From Oryzias latipes (Eukaryota; Chordata; Actinopteri; Beloniformes; Adrianichthyidae), in assembly GCF_002234675.1 (NCBI RefSeq), contig NC_019878.2:1547922-1611921 (forward strand): a stretch of DNA of 64,000 nt, in the 5' to 3' direction. Below are positions 52,055 to 63,900 of this stretch, piece by piece. The stretch's first letter is position 1; each line of letters opens with the position of its first letter. A program made the position numbers and the translations under genes. Under the pieces are notes generated by a model. It did no database searches. It had not been told where the DNA came from and saw only the letters and a program-made list of their open reading frames with translations.

Positions 52055-53412
52055 TCATGTGGCGTCTAGCAGCTCGGCGTTGGGAGCGTCCTCAAAGCCG
52101 CTCGCCACCTCGGCAGTGTCAACTGCCTCTTCCTGTTCCTCATCGAATAGAATGGGCGGGGCTTCCTCTGCAGTGGGCTGTCTTATGCCGTGCATACGTC
52201 TTTTGTGCTGCTGCAGGTTGCCGCGGCGGTTGAAGCGTGCGGGGCAGAGGTCGCAGGTGAAGGGCCGCTCACCTGTGTGAATGATGACGTGTCTGGCGAG
52301 CTGCGAGCGGCATTTCTTGTCCACGCCACAGATGTGGCAGATGAAACTCTCGGGCAGGCGTGCGCCGTTGTCGTGGACCACCTCGCGGTGGCGCTTCAGG
52401 TGGCTGAGGCGGCGGAAGCTGCGGCTGCAAAGGTCGCAGTCGAAGGGCCGCACGTCGCTGTGGATCAGGGCGTGGCTGGCCAGCAGGGACCTGAACCTGA
52501 ACACTTTCCCGCACACGGGGCAGGGGAAGGCGTCGCTCTCTGCCGTGCTTCTCCTGCGGCGAGCAGCGGGCTGCACCTCGCCGCCTCTAGCCCGCAGGTG
52601 CACGCGGGCGTGATGCTGCCTCAAGAACGCCACACGCTGGAAGCTGCGGGGGCAGGCGCTGCAGCGGTGCAGCTTGTCACCTGAATGGATGCGAGTGTGA
52701 GCCAGCAGGAGCGCCTCGGTCGTCACACGCTTCCCGCAGACGCCGCAGGTGTACGGCGCGTCAGGCGGTACGTTCTCCTCGCCGTTCCCAAGGCCACTGT
52801 GGACCAGGACTTTGTGGCGCCTCAACTGGTACTGCCGGCTGAACTTGCGGCCGCAGATGTCACAGAGGTGCGGCCGCTCGCCCGAGTGCGTCTGGAAATG
52901 CACGGCGAGCTGTGAGCGGCACTTGAACTCCTTGCCACAGAGGTGGCAGAGCAGCGAACTGGGTCTCTGCGGCCTGCTGCTGTCAGAGTGGACCACCTTT
53001 TTGTGGTGCTCCAGGTCATTGGTTCTCATGTAGGCTTTGGGGCAAAGGTCGCAGCGATGCGGCTTGACGCCCGAATGGATGACTTCGTGGGTTTGCAGCC
53101 GAGACCTGCAGCTGAAGGTTTTCCCGCAGACGGCGCAGAGCCAGGGCGTGGCGGCGCGCTGCTTCTCCAGCTTGGCCACGCCGTCGGGGTGTAGCCGGCT
53201 GAGGTGGTGCTGCAGGTTGTCGCGGCGGTTGAAGCGCAGCTCACACAGGTGGCAGGAGAACGGCTTCTTCCCCGTGTGGATGAAGGAGTGCCGCGCCAGG
53301 CTGGACTTGTTCTTCATCACTTTGCCGCAGACGTCACACACGGTGCTGTCCAGCTCCTGCTTCAGAGATCCATCCAGGGCGTCCGGCGGAAGTGAGGACA
53401 CGGCGTCAACGC
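52055..53412 (-). CDS. C2H2 gene exon 3 (all twelve fingers, stop)
   Basis: The acceptor (minus strand ttgtctcctcag) places the exon start at 53412. The open frame that continues upstream to 53542 is intron read-through and should not be annotated. Includes all fingers from CDVCGKVMKNKSSLARH to CDLCPARFNRRGNLQQH. Very GC-rich compared with the surrounding DNA. Confidence 0.9.
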
Positions 53413-56400
53413 CTGAGGAGACAAAAGGACAAGAATGAAGTCCAGCAGCAGGAGGGACTAAAGCCAGAACCACAACGGCCCCCGCCTGAGCAGACTTGAA
53501 ACCGGCTGCAACCGTCCGCTTCAGTTTATCATTTGGCTCCACAAGGAGAAGAATCGGTGGGAACAGTCAAAGAAAGCTTAAAATAATAAATGTATCTGAT
53601 TAGAAACCAATGAAAGTCAGACATGCTTTTCAACCACGCTTCAACAATAAAATCATTAAACAGGTCTGGAGTCCTGGAAAAGACTGAAGATGATGTCAAT
53701 CACAGGTGTCTGCAACCTTGTAATGAGCCAGTGGATCCATATAAAGGCTACAGGTAGTCACTGCACTGTCTGATGACACGCCGTGTTCCGTTCCACGCTC
53801 AACGTGGTTCATAGGAAACCGAAGAAAAGTCGACCCAGGCGGTTAGAAAGTTTTGTTTGATGCTGTCAAAGGTAAAGATGCTATAGGACCGTCTCCAAGC
53901 AGCTCAATGTTCTTGTGACAGCAGCTTCACAAATTCAGAATGTACGACTCATGACCCTTCTGCCCCCTGAACGTGGTAGAGGGGTTTAGGGCTCCAGAGT
54001 GATCCCAAGAGCCAAGCTGTCTGGGGTTTTTGGCCCTCGTAGGGTCTCCCATGACAGACAGGTCCTAGGTGACGAGACAGACAGAGTGGTTCTGGGCCCC
54101 CTTCATGAGAATAACAAAGATTTGGTAATATCTCAGGGATAAGCGTCAAGGGGCCCCACTCTGGAGCCAAGCCTGGGCTTGGTGCTAGAAGGCGAGCACC
54201 TGGTGACCGGTGTCAAGTGGATGCTAACAACCGGATGCTAACTTTAGCCGCCTTACGGTTTGATGGATAAATGAATCAGAATAAAATGTATCTTTATGTG
54301 AAACATCAGAAGTCAGTGGCTGCGTATCGGGAAGGAAGGAAGACTCCTGGTTCTGTCTGGAAACAGCAGCTTTGTGTCTCTGAGTTCAAGGATCTTCTTC
54401 AGTTTTCTCCCTAAAGACACGTTTACTTGTTTGGTTTTTAGCTTTCAGCTACTAACAGGTGGTGAACAGAATCTGGTAACGGTTCAGGTATTTGTATTGA
54501 ACCGCCGAGGCGCCATTAGGTGATGGAAGTGACAGTTAGCATGTCAACTGTATTAGCATCCCCCCCCCCCATCTCCTTACGCTGTTCTGTGTGGGGGGAA
54601 CACTTTGGTTTTGTTGTCAGCATCCATGAAGGAAAAAGACCGTTGGATAAGTTGACTGCAGTGTGTTGACATTGTTACACAAAGATAGCGTAACACAGTA
54701 ACACATCTAATCTGTTAACAAACAGCATCACCGTCTGGAACAATCGGGTCTACAAGAAAAAAATATGCAAGTTAAATGTTTGTTTTCAGGCCAGTGTTAA
54801 TTATCCAAAGTTTTTGGTTCCTGGCAGCTAAAAGTTTTTCTTATTTTATCAAGCAGATCAGCTACAGAGGTCAATTTTATTTATGGTTATGTAAAACCAA
54901 TAAATGCATTTTGTAAGTCATTTTTCTGTCTTTTTTGGGCTAAAAAAAACAACTGAAAATGTTCCGAACCGAGCCTCATGAAATACTTAACCGGACCGAA
55001 CTGAGATTTTAGTGTAATGTTACCCCCCTAGAATCTGGTAGTTTTTTCAAAATAATACTTCCTTCATATAAAAATACACAGAAATAATCTAAGTTAGAGT
55101 ACGTATTTTTTTCTATCTGCGGCCCGGCAGCAAGCGGCCCACGGACCGGCACCGGTCTGTGGCACGGGGACCACTGGTTTAGGGTTTCTGGATCTGCCCC
55201 ACTACTATCACAGGACAGCAGATTTTAGCTCGAGAAGTTAGCTTCAGAACCAATTCCTATCCTATTTTGGGTCTGGTACTGTCCAGCATACCTCCTTCAG
55301 ATGGAGTCCAGAGGGGATCACCAATGTCCCCTTCTTCTTGCGGCACCTCAGTGGATCTGCGACGGCGGCGCTGGGTCGGCTGACTCGACTCTGCTGGATC
55401 AGAACTCTGAGGCAAAAGTCTCTTGCGGACTCTGGGCTTGGTCTGGACGGGTTCAGCTAAAAGCCTGACAGCAGGTCGGACAGTTCGTGTTCTGGTCCGG
55501 TTGGTGGAGCTGTGTTGAAGCACCAGGCTGCGGTTGGCAGAGTTGCAGCTGAGCAGCTGAGCAGACAAGTCTGCACACAAAGTCCACATCAACACTTAGG
55601 GCTCGGGCAGAACCGTTCTGTTTACATGGATACTGGATCAGAAACAGCGGTTAGTTCAGGTCAGAATCTGTGTCTGATTGTGCATTTGAATCTTTCATTG
55701 GGTAAATTATCTATACTTTCTCTCTTTTTTGCATTCATTTTCACGTCAGCAGGGATGTGCTTTGTGTGGATCTGAACTTATTAAATGTGTTGCGACAGCA
55801 ACACATTTAATAAGCAACGGAGGATTCAGCAACTTTGAGGAAACAGCAGAACAAAGGTGGTCTGATGTTTGAGGAAGCATTGGTTGAGGTTTCCAGATCA
55901 GATCAATCATCTTGAGAGCTGAATTTGATCAAATATTCCTGCAGACAAACATGAAAGCTGGAAGACTGATTTAAATTAGGGCTTGTGATTTGCAATATTA
56001 GTGGTCAATATTGCAATGACAAAATCACGTGTGGAATATGAACAAATAGCAAAACGACCCAAATCATTTCCATTTCACTATTAGTTTCATTTAAATAAGA
56101 GTCAAAATAACTTAAATTATACTCCAAATGACCCTCGTCTATATAGGAGGTGTGCATCTAACAAAAGGGGTCCATCTGATTGGTCCCCTGTATTTTCTGT
56201 GGTTCCACAACAAACTTCCCATCATCCGACTTTAGGCAGATGACAGTCTGCTATGATGAACCCGTCAGCCCCGTCCTCTTCCAGCCTTAACCCAGAGCCA
56301 CCACCGGCCGAGTCTCTTCCATGACAAACTGGATCCCACAGCTGGAGGGACGTCTCCTCAGCTCAGATCTAGTGGACATAATCTGGAACTGTTCTGCTGT

Positions 56401-57885
56401 TAATTATTAAACTCCACTCTGCTCATGATTCTAAATTAGTGGCAGCTGTTTGCGGTGGTTAGCTTGCATAAAGGCACCTGTGCCCCCCCCACAATCAGTC
56501 AGAAGTCTAACTACCAACATGGGCAAAACCAAAGAGCTGTCAAAAGACACAAGAGACAAAATTGTAGACCTTCACAAGGCTGGAAATGGAAGTTTACTCA
56601 ATGTGGCCTTTGTGTAGTTACCACTACAAAACGCGTTTAGGCCTTCATCTCATACAAACCATCTCAGAATCTTTGGATGCCAACTAAACGTTTTTATAAA
56701 CGGAACCGCCCATATCCATCTGAAAAGATTTTCCAAAGATTTGGAATTTTGGTAAACAATTAATTTTTACAAATGTCAGTTCTTACCTTTAATGCTCCCC
56801 TCGTTTAGTAAAACTCCTAACCAATTTTCTAAAATATCTGATGCAAATTAGACGAGTGTGGTCGTCAACTTTCTGATGCTGCAACTCCTTAAATCAACTT
56901 AACTTCAAACGTCCTTATGAAATGATGAATGGGCTCAACAAGTTTACTACCAACTGTCCATAGGTGGCGCTGCCAAAGGGAATATTGCCTTCAGTCTAAT
57001 GTCTCTAACTCTACTAAAGCTGCAGAGCAGAAACTGGACGATGGTTACTTGACTGGTCTGGAATGAACATGTCTTCTTGTTTAGCGCCACCTTGTGATTG
57101 CCTATGCAGGAGTTTCTAATCGTACCGTTTTGATCAGATCTGCTGAACGATAAATGAAAAACGTTCATCTTCTGCTCATAGGAACTTCCTGAGGAATTAA
57201 AGTTCAAGCCCTTAATGAGATGTCATCATCCGCCAATCATTTACTAAAACACTACAGGAGTTTCTTATAGAAACTAGAAGAAGCGTTTTATGACTGATTG
57301 CTTTCAGCAATCACACTTCCTTGTGTTAAAAATGTAATCTCTCTGTCTGGATCTGTTCTCTTTAGCCTCTGCAGACATGCTGAGAAATGTTTAATAACAT
57401 CCAAAAAGTTAAGGTATCTTTTTAAAATCTAAGATATAAAGCTGTTGCTTTTTATTAGTCTACTGTGGATTAGGTATACCTTACTGATTACCTTAAATAA
57501 ACTACATTAATACAATCTCCTGTCTATTTAGAGCCTTTATGTTTCATGTTGGGGGGAATTCTTCATCACCCACTTTTGTTTTTTGTTCTTCCTCAACAGC
57601 AGAGAAAGCGGGAACGACCAACATCCGGGGTACGGATGGTGACCTCCATGTAATCAGATTACCTGCGCCCGTCAGGGTGCAGCTCACCTCACCTGCCTGT
57701 CCTGAGCGGGCCGGCTGGCCCGGCAGCTCCACCTGGACGCCGGCTTCCGCGGTGGGGGTGGGCTCGCTCTGGCAGCCCGCCTCCCTCCGCTGCTCCGCCG
57801 GGCTCTCCCATTGGCAGCCCACTTCCCTGAAGCGCACCTCCTGCCTCGTGCCCACTAGAACTCTGTCTGCTACGTCCGCCTCCAT
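52055..57885 (-). CDS. C2H2 zinc-finger protein with 12 alternating fingers (gene-level entry)
   Basis: Likely nuclear DNA-binding transcription factor; no orthologue recognised. Exons on the minus strand: 57885-57663, 55570-55292 and 53412-52055. All junctions are phase 1 and GT-AG, giving 1860 nt and about 619 residues. The N-terminal 167 residues carry no domain I know (no KRAB, SCAN, BTB or ZAD), with a basic patch KPRVRKRLL..QRRRRRS in exon 2 that could be a nuclear localisation signal. Twelve fingers span about residues 193-575. Odd-numbered fingers are C-x2-C-x12-H-x3-H and even-numbered C-x2-C-x12-H-x4-H, in perfect alternation; HTGERP-like linkers join fingers within each pair, longer variable linkers separate pairs. 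The tail is acidic (FDEEQEEAVDTAEV). Confidence 0.88.
53413..55291. other. Intron 2 of the C2H2 gene
   Basis: No gene or clear mobile element recognised. C run at 54560-54569. Ordinary composition. Confidence 0.45.
55292..55570 (-). CDS. C2H2 gene exon 2
   Basis: 279 nt, phase 1 to 1; minus-strand acceptor tttgtgtgcag, donor GGAG|GTATGC. Encodes DLSAQLLSCNSANRSL, PVQTKPRVRKRLLPQSS and PTQRRRRRSTEVPQEEG. In-frame length means it can be skipped without a frameshift. Confidence 0.75.
56470..56600 (+). pseudogene. Tc1-type transposase N-terminal fragment
   Basis: ggcacctgtgcccc, acaatcagtcagaagtctaa and a frame MGKTKELSKDTRDKIVDLH followed by KAGNG are the classic start of a different fish Tc1 subfamily. 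Truncated after about 130 bp; lies in intron 1 of the C2H2 gene. Confidence 0.8.
57663..57885 (-). CDS. C2H2 gene exon 1 (start codon)
   Basis: ATG at 57885, encoding MEADVADRVLVGTRQEVRF and EVGCQWESPAEQRREAGCQS. Two donors are both in phase 1: GCAG|GTAATC (exon end 57663) and GCAG|GTGAGG (exon end 57693), so either gives a valid protein differing by 10 residues. Upstream (57886-58200) is GC-rich with an inverted CCAAT (attggc at 57942), consistent with a CpG-type promoter. Confidence 0.75.
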
Positions 57886-58210
57886 GTCGACTCAGACGAC
57901 CACATGCGGATGGTCACGTGCTGTGGGGTGCCCTCCGTTCTGATTGGCGGAGAGCGCTGATACGTCCTCAAAGTTAGCGCGCGAAGCTCTTCTGAAGATC
58001 AATCATCAGAAACGACTGTCGACCAGTCACATCACGTCGACCCACACGCTCCCCGTTGGCCGTGACGTTAGCGGGAGGACCCCCGAACTCACAGTCGAAC
58101 AAAACGGGCACAAACGGAAACCTGCGTTCTACTTCCGCTTCCGGTTTGAGTGGCTGCTGGGCTCTCTGTCGCCCCCTGCTGCTGCCGCCAGAAGCACACG
58201 TCAAGCTGAA
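57886..58210 (-). promoter_or_regulatory. Putative CpG-rich promoter of the C2H2 gene
   Basis: CG dinucleotides are frequent here and rare in the surrounding kilobases. On the minus strand a CCAAT box (gccaat) lies about 55-60 bp before the start codon. Inferred from composition only. Confidence 0.4.
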
Positions 58211-58417
58211 TAACAACCTTCAACACAGGGATAAAAAATAAAATGAAAAAAAGGTCAGTCAGTTCTGCATCAAAATAATGATAGAAAGATTACTGGAATA
58301 TTTAAAAGAGTTTTCCCTAGTTACTGTGTGAGAGAATTAAACTGAACAACCCCTCCCCCTGGCGTTCCAAACAGGAAGTACAGGACCTCTTTTATTCTGT
58401 TTTTGTTGGAACTTCAT

Positions 58418-59375
58418 GGGCCAGTTGTTCAAAAAGTTTAATCTGGATCATAATGATCCGGATTTGGAAATCACATTTTCTCCTATGCAGGATCAGGTAA
58501 TCCGTCTTACTTTTATGCCGGTTTTTCAAAGCAACATTGGACTGGATCACCCTGATCCAGGTACACAGTTTACAAGATTACCAAATCCAGATTACCTGTG
58601 CTCTAAATGGGGCAACATATCACAACACGGGCTACCAGCTGTGTAAAGAACAGGTAGAAGAGCCAACATGGGGTCACTGTAAGAGTTTGTTATTCTGAGA
58701 AAAAACACAAAAATAACAAACATCCACTTCCATTCATAATTTCTTTTATGACCCCTCATCTGAGTCACAAAAAAAACAAATATAAATTAACAAATACATT
58801 GTGGATATTTTGAAAACGTCTTTGATAAAATGGCTAAATGTCCGATAGTTAACAAAATAAAGAATGTTCAGGGAGTTTTTTAATCTGAGGAGGACAGACC
58901 AGCATTTCCAAGCTCTGCTTTTAGGAGGCGGATCTGCAGTTCTGCTTTGGTTGTCTTTACTTTACTGAATAGCTTAACTGGTAGCCTATGTCTACTGTAT
59001 CTACTTCATCACTGTTACAACGGTTACACAAGTCAATTGCAAAATATAAATAAATGTATAAACATTAAACGAAACAAATGTATTATTTGACCAATTTTTA
59101 AGTTTTTCTACATTTCCGTCCTGGAATCCACCTTTAAATCCTACCCCCTGTTGGGATCAGGATAATCCAGTTTCTTTGGATCAAAGTTATCCAAATCCTA
59201 CTGACAAGTTTTGAACAACACAAACTGAAGGTTTGATCCAGATTAGAACTAGGATTGGATTCTGTGATCTAATCTGATTTCAGATTCCTTCTTTCCCTTT
59301 TGAACAACCTATTTTGAAGATTTGATCCAATCCGATCACCAAAATCCGATCAGCTTACCTTTGAACAACTGGCCC
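58418..59375. mobile_element. 958-bp TIR element (GGGCCAGTTGTTCAAA ends), non-autonomous
   Basis: The left end GGGCCAGTTGTTCAAA is the exact inverse of the right end TTTGAACAACTGGCCC. Both arms are rich in ggatca/gatcc and atccaaat words, so the inverted similarity extends inward in degenerate form. No transposase. Harbinger-like by resemblance only; the flanks (cat/cag) give no clear target duplication. Confidence 0.8.
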
Positions 59376-60278
59376 CAGAAGATCACAGACAAATCAACAG
59401 GAATAGAGCAGAGGGAAATACAGATGAAAAAAATAGAAGAAAAATTGAATTCTGCTCTCATACAAATGTCAGAATATAACATGGATTGTCTAGTAGCAGC
59501 AGGTTATCTTCAATAAAAGTGGACAGTTTTCTTGCATTTTTGTTTTTCATAAACTTTAGTGATTTAAAACACAAACAAATCTCTGCATTGAATGTAGGGA
59601 ATATAGGATGCAGGTCTCAAGAAGCCAAAATCCCATCTACGTCTATAGAGAAATAATCAGCTGTTACTCAGTCTTTCTAGTTTCATTTCCTGTTCTTGAT
59701 GATCCTCTTTTCCTTCACGATATTCACGTTTTTCAAGTTATATAAACTGACCAATCAGATTCCCCAATAAAAGTAGGCGGTGTCACATTGATTGTTTGAA
59801 GCGTTTGATTGACAGATTCTCTATATCCCTACTTTCAGTGGAAGGGGTGTGGTCTTCTAACATGCTTACTCCTGATTGGAGAAAGTGGTTGCTATAGAAA
59901 CGTAGACGTGACCAATCACTGCTTACTGACCATGTCTGGTTCCAACATGACGACGGCCGTATTCCGGAAAAACAGCGACTGCATGGACTCTAGTTGGAAC
60001 CGGCAGCAAGTCCTTTTCTGTGGGTGACGTCACAATTACTCACTCCAGTTCTTCTATACAGACATTGGTTTTCCCCTAACAGTTGTGCCAATATGAGTTA
60101 AATATTATTCTTGTGTCAGCATCATGCCAATAAATGGGATTTTCATGTTTCTGGAGATTCAATGGTCCTTATAAAAACTTTCTTTAAAATATGCACAATG
60201 AATTTGTTATTACCACTGATATTTGTTTCATCTCTGTTCCTAACATCCAGACAGTCCTGTTAGCAAAGTATTAAACTT
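59376..60278. other. Intergenic DNA, no gene recognised
   Basis: AT-rich with short unsupported frames. Confidence 0.4.
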
Positions 60279-60496
60279 GTAATCCTTGTGCTATCCTAGG
60301 CACTTTAACGTTGGGAGTTGGGTCATCTAGACCCACTAGACAGTGCTCTGAACCTTTTTTCTTCAATGATTTGTGATCTTCACTGGTGTCCATGGATTAC
60401 ATGAAATCTTTCCACCTTTATCCACCTTTGTCATGGTAGGGAGAACACGTCAATGGAGGGGGGGGGGGGGGTCATCTAAGATAGCACAAGGGTTAA
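60279..60496. mobile_element. piggyBac-type MITE
   Basis: Left junction gTAAT+CCTTGTGCTATC (TTAA changed), right GATAGCACAAGGG+TTAA. Core as in the other copies; G tract of about 13. Confidence 0.9.
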
Positions 60497-61490
60497 GGGT
60501 CGTGACACAGGCGCATTTCTGAGGAAATTCACCAGTTAGAACACAAGACAAAACACACAAAACCTCCTATCAGACAGTGAACCACACATGAACACGCAGC
60601 AACAGCCACATAAAAAAACCCATAAAAATACAGACTTATAATTCCATGATGCTATTTTCCTGTTTTGTAAATCAGACAACCAACCTGGGACAATTCTGGA
60701 AAAAATCCCTGGAGGAAATGTTTTATTACAGCAAAATAAGTCAACCCCCTGTGTTCAGATGGACTGCATTATTGTACTATTGTTGACTACTCAAAGATAA
60801 TAGGAAAAGATTTGTTTGCTTATTAAACCCAGAGAGACCAAGAATCCAGATGAAAAAGGAACCAGATACCAGAAAGAACAAGGAAAATCATTTACGGTCC
60901 GGTGAAAACCCTGACAGCTAAAGAAAAAGAAAGAAATGAAGAAACTGAAATAATTGATAAACCTTCACCTTTATCATGATAAAATAAGCAAAGAATTTAA
61001 AAAAAACCCATAAGACTAAGAAAATGGTGACTAATCAAAGTCAACCAAAGCAAAAAAAAAAAAAGTGAAATTCATTTAAAAAAAGAAAACTAGAATAAGC
61101 AAAACTTCAAAAACGTCCAAGAGTCAACAAACAGTACAGAAACAACAAGCTGAACGTATGAAAAAGGGCATGTTCTAGCTTAAAGTCTGGTTAGGGTCCA
61201 CAAAGCTGAATGTTGTTTGAAGAAGCTGAATGGATGGAGGACTTTAACGTTGTGAATGTTTCTCCATGTCTACACAATAACCAACCACACAGAAAACACA
61301 AACAACAGCAAAAACGAAAATCAACGGAAGACTGGAAAACACCAGGGCAGTTGTTACTGGTTAGACTTTGGCCTGGACACTGTCAGGAATCTAAATGTGT
61401 AAAAACAGGGCCATTTTCTTTTAACATGTTTTTATTTATTTCTGTAAATAACTTTTGTTTTTCAACATTTCTGCTGTTCTACAGAAACCA
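60497..61490. other. Intergenic A-rich DNA
   Basis: Strong A bias on the plus strand (several aaaa runs), consistent with an old untranslated retroelement or simple decay. No gene. Confidence 0.4.
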
Positions 61491-62095
61491 GAAAAGGTTG
61501 GCGCCTATGGGACGTCGAGGGAAGACCAGAGCGTGAGATCAACAGGCGGATCGGAGCGGCGTCCGTAGTTATGCGGTCGCTGAATCGGTCCGTTGTGGTG
61601 AAGAGAGAGCTGAGCCAGAAACCAAAGCTTTCAATTTACCGGTTGATCTTCGTTCCAATACTCACCTATGGTCATGAGTTCTGGGTCATGACCCAAAGAA
61701 CCAGGTCCAGAATACAAGCGGCTGGTATGAGCTTCTGCCGTAGGGTGGCTGGACGCTCCCTTAGAGATAGGGGGAGGAGCTCGGTCACCCATGGAGAGCT
61801 CAGAGTAGAACCGCTTCTCCTCCACATCCAGAGGAACCAGTTGATGTGGCTCGGACATGTAGTCTGGATGCCTCATGGATGCCTCCCTGGAGAGGTGTTC
61901 CGGGCATGTCCCACTGGGCGGAGGCCCCGGGGAAAAACCCAGGACACTAAAGACTATGTCTGTCGGCTGGCCTGAGAACGCCTCGGGATCCCCCCCAGAG
62001 GAGCTGGAGGAAGTGGCCAGGGCGAGGGAAGTCTGGCATCTTTGCTTAGCCTGCTGCCCCCGCGACCCGGCCCCAGATGGATGGATGGATGCAAC
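61491..62095 (+). pseudogene. LINE reverse-transcriptase C-terminal end with ATGG tail
   Basis: The frame from 61571 reads VVVKRELSQKPKLSIYRLIF, then TYGHEFWVMTQRTRSRIQAA, GMSFCRRVAGRSLRDR and RNQLMWLGHVVWMP, the C-terminal block of a fish non-LTR retrotransposon. It ends in short (GGAT)n at 62077-62092. 5'-truncated; clade not assigned. Confidence 0.75.
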
Positions 62096-63480
62096 AGAAA
62101 TACAAACATGCTAAAAAGCGTAGTTACCGTTATAAGGACTGGTACGATGATGAAGATTCGGGCACCTTTCACAGACCCCGCCCATTTGGCCTCCACATTT
62201 GTGAGGAGATTGCATTCCATGTTAGCTTGTTGGAGGACAGCAGTACTGAGGTTTGTGGCTGTAACACTGACAGATTACAGACTGGAATATGCACAGTGAT
62301 TTTCTCCCTCATCTATTGACGGAGCTGTGATGGGAATGTGGGCCATGGATGCATCCAAATCCCGTTTGGAAACCGGGAATTAGAAATGCAGGTTAAATGA
62401 CGTTTCTCCTGCTGCAATCACACCAAACGGGATCCGTGTGACAGAGGCCTCCAGGTTCAAGTCAAGTCAATGTCCAGATGGAATCTGAGGTCCCGCGGCG
62501 CCATTTTAGCGCTAGGCGCAGTGCATCGGTCCAACAGCAGTGCACTCTCAGTGTGGCAGCACCATTAGGGCGGCGCTGTGCGGCAAAAATCTTCTTTTTT
62601 CCTCTTTACATGTTTTGTTTGATTGTGGGTTTTTGGGGAGGGTGTGATCCATGGATGCAGACAGCCTGCTAAGAGTTCAGTAGCTCTTCTTTTAGGCGTT
62701 TTCATGCTTACAGAGGGTGCTTGTAATGCTTTATGCTTGTGTGACGTATTTAAGGATCTCCAACCGGCCTCCCGTACCGATGGCTTTAATGCCTTTAATT
62801 ATTTATTTTTTAATGAAGCTGATTTCTTGATCGGATTTGAATCTTCTGAAGGCTCTATCTGAACACCTTCATTTTTTTGTTGCATCAAACTCAGAACTTC
62901 ATTCGACTGCTTAAAGACCCAGTCCAACGAAAATCCCGTTTGGTGTTTTTAACATGTTTTTGCAGCGTTTTTCTCATGATGGAGGACATTTATAAAGAAT
63001 TTGAGATTTAAAGTGCATTTTTGAGTATTTCTTTATTCAAATCCTGCTGGATCAGGAGCAGAAGAAAACTGCATTTTGAAAAAGCTCAACTTTATGACGC
63101 AGCTACTGCCATGGGCGGGCCAAAGTCTCGCTTTTCTGCTCCTTTTCTAAATCCTCCACTTGCAATTTCACTTGTAATTTGTTGAACATTTAATGAAACT
63201 GCCACAAATATTGTAAGCTTAAATTTCTTTTAAAAAAAGAAAAATTCTGTGCCAACAGTCCTACACACAACCCTAAAGGGAATTTGTAGTTCGCGGAGAA
63301 AGCGTCTTAAAAAACAACACAGCTTTTTCATTTTAGCTAAACAAAAAAAACAACAGTGTTCTTACAATGGAAGAACAAGCTCAGGCACACATCTCAGCAG
63401 TAATTAAGGTAAGAAAGCAGGATGTTGCTTTCTATTTCTTTTGGCAGCTGAAATGATTCTTCATTCATTCTTCATTCTTC
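62096..63480. other. Intergenic DNA, no gene recognised
   Basis: Mixed sequence; frames at 62077-62319 and 62478-62862 have no domains. Confidence 0.4.
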
Positions 63481-63900
63481 AAAGGTAACGTACAAAAATA
63501 CACAATATTAGATGAAGTAGTAATCAGTCAATTAGCTGATGACACCATCATTTTTCTCAGAGGTTTGGAACAAATTCCCAACATTCTTGAATTGTTGAAC
63601 AGATTTTCCAAAGCATCGGGTTTAACATTAAATCTGTTCAACAATTGAATTATTAACAATACAAATTACTACCGGTAATCTCACAGACGCTTACAATACC
63701 CCCTTAAGATTTATAGGAAGATATCCTGGAATTCATTTAATGAAAGATTTCAAAATTGAGGAATCACTTAACATAGAAAACAAAATCCGCACCTGCAAAT
63801 CTCAATCAAACACATGGCTCCAAAGAGATTTGACACGTTACATTCCAGTTCCAGTCACTCATCAACTCTCTTCCGTGCTCTTTCCACATCAATACCTTCA
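63481..63900 (+). pseudogene. L1-clade reverse-transcriptase fragment
   Basis: Frame with ISQLADDTIIFLRGLEQIPN, the ADDT active-site block of L1-type RT, then ELLNRFSKASGLTLNL. Downstream pieces (FIGRYPGIHLMKDFKI, WLQRDLTRYIPVP) continue in other phases. Truncated and broken. Confidence 0.7.

Noticed and set aside
52190..53438. Plus-strand frames across the zinc-finger exon
   Set aside because: Antisense shadows of a GC-rich coding exon on the minus strand.
53413..53542. N-terminal extension of the zinc-finger frame starting MEPNDK
   Set aside because: A clear acceptor (ttgtctcctcag) and matching phase 1 with upstream exons show this is intron read-through.
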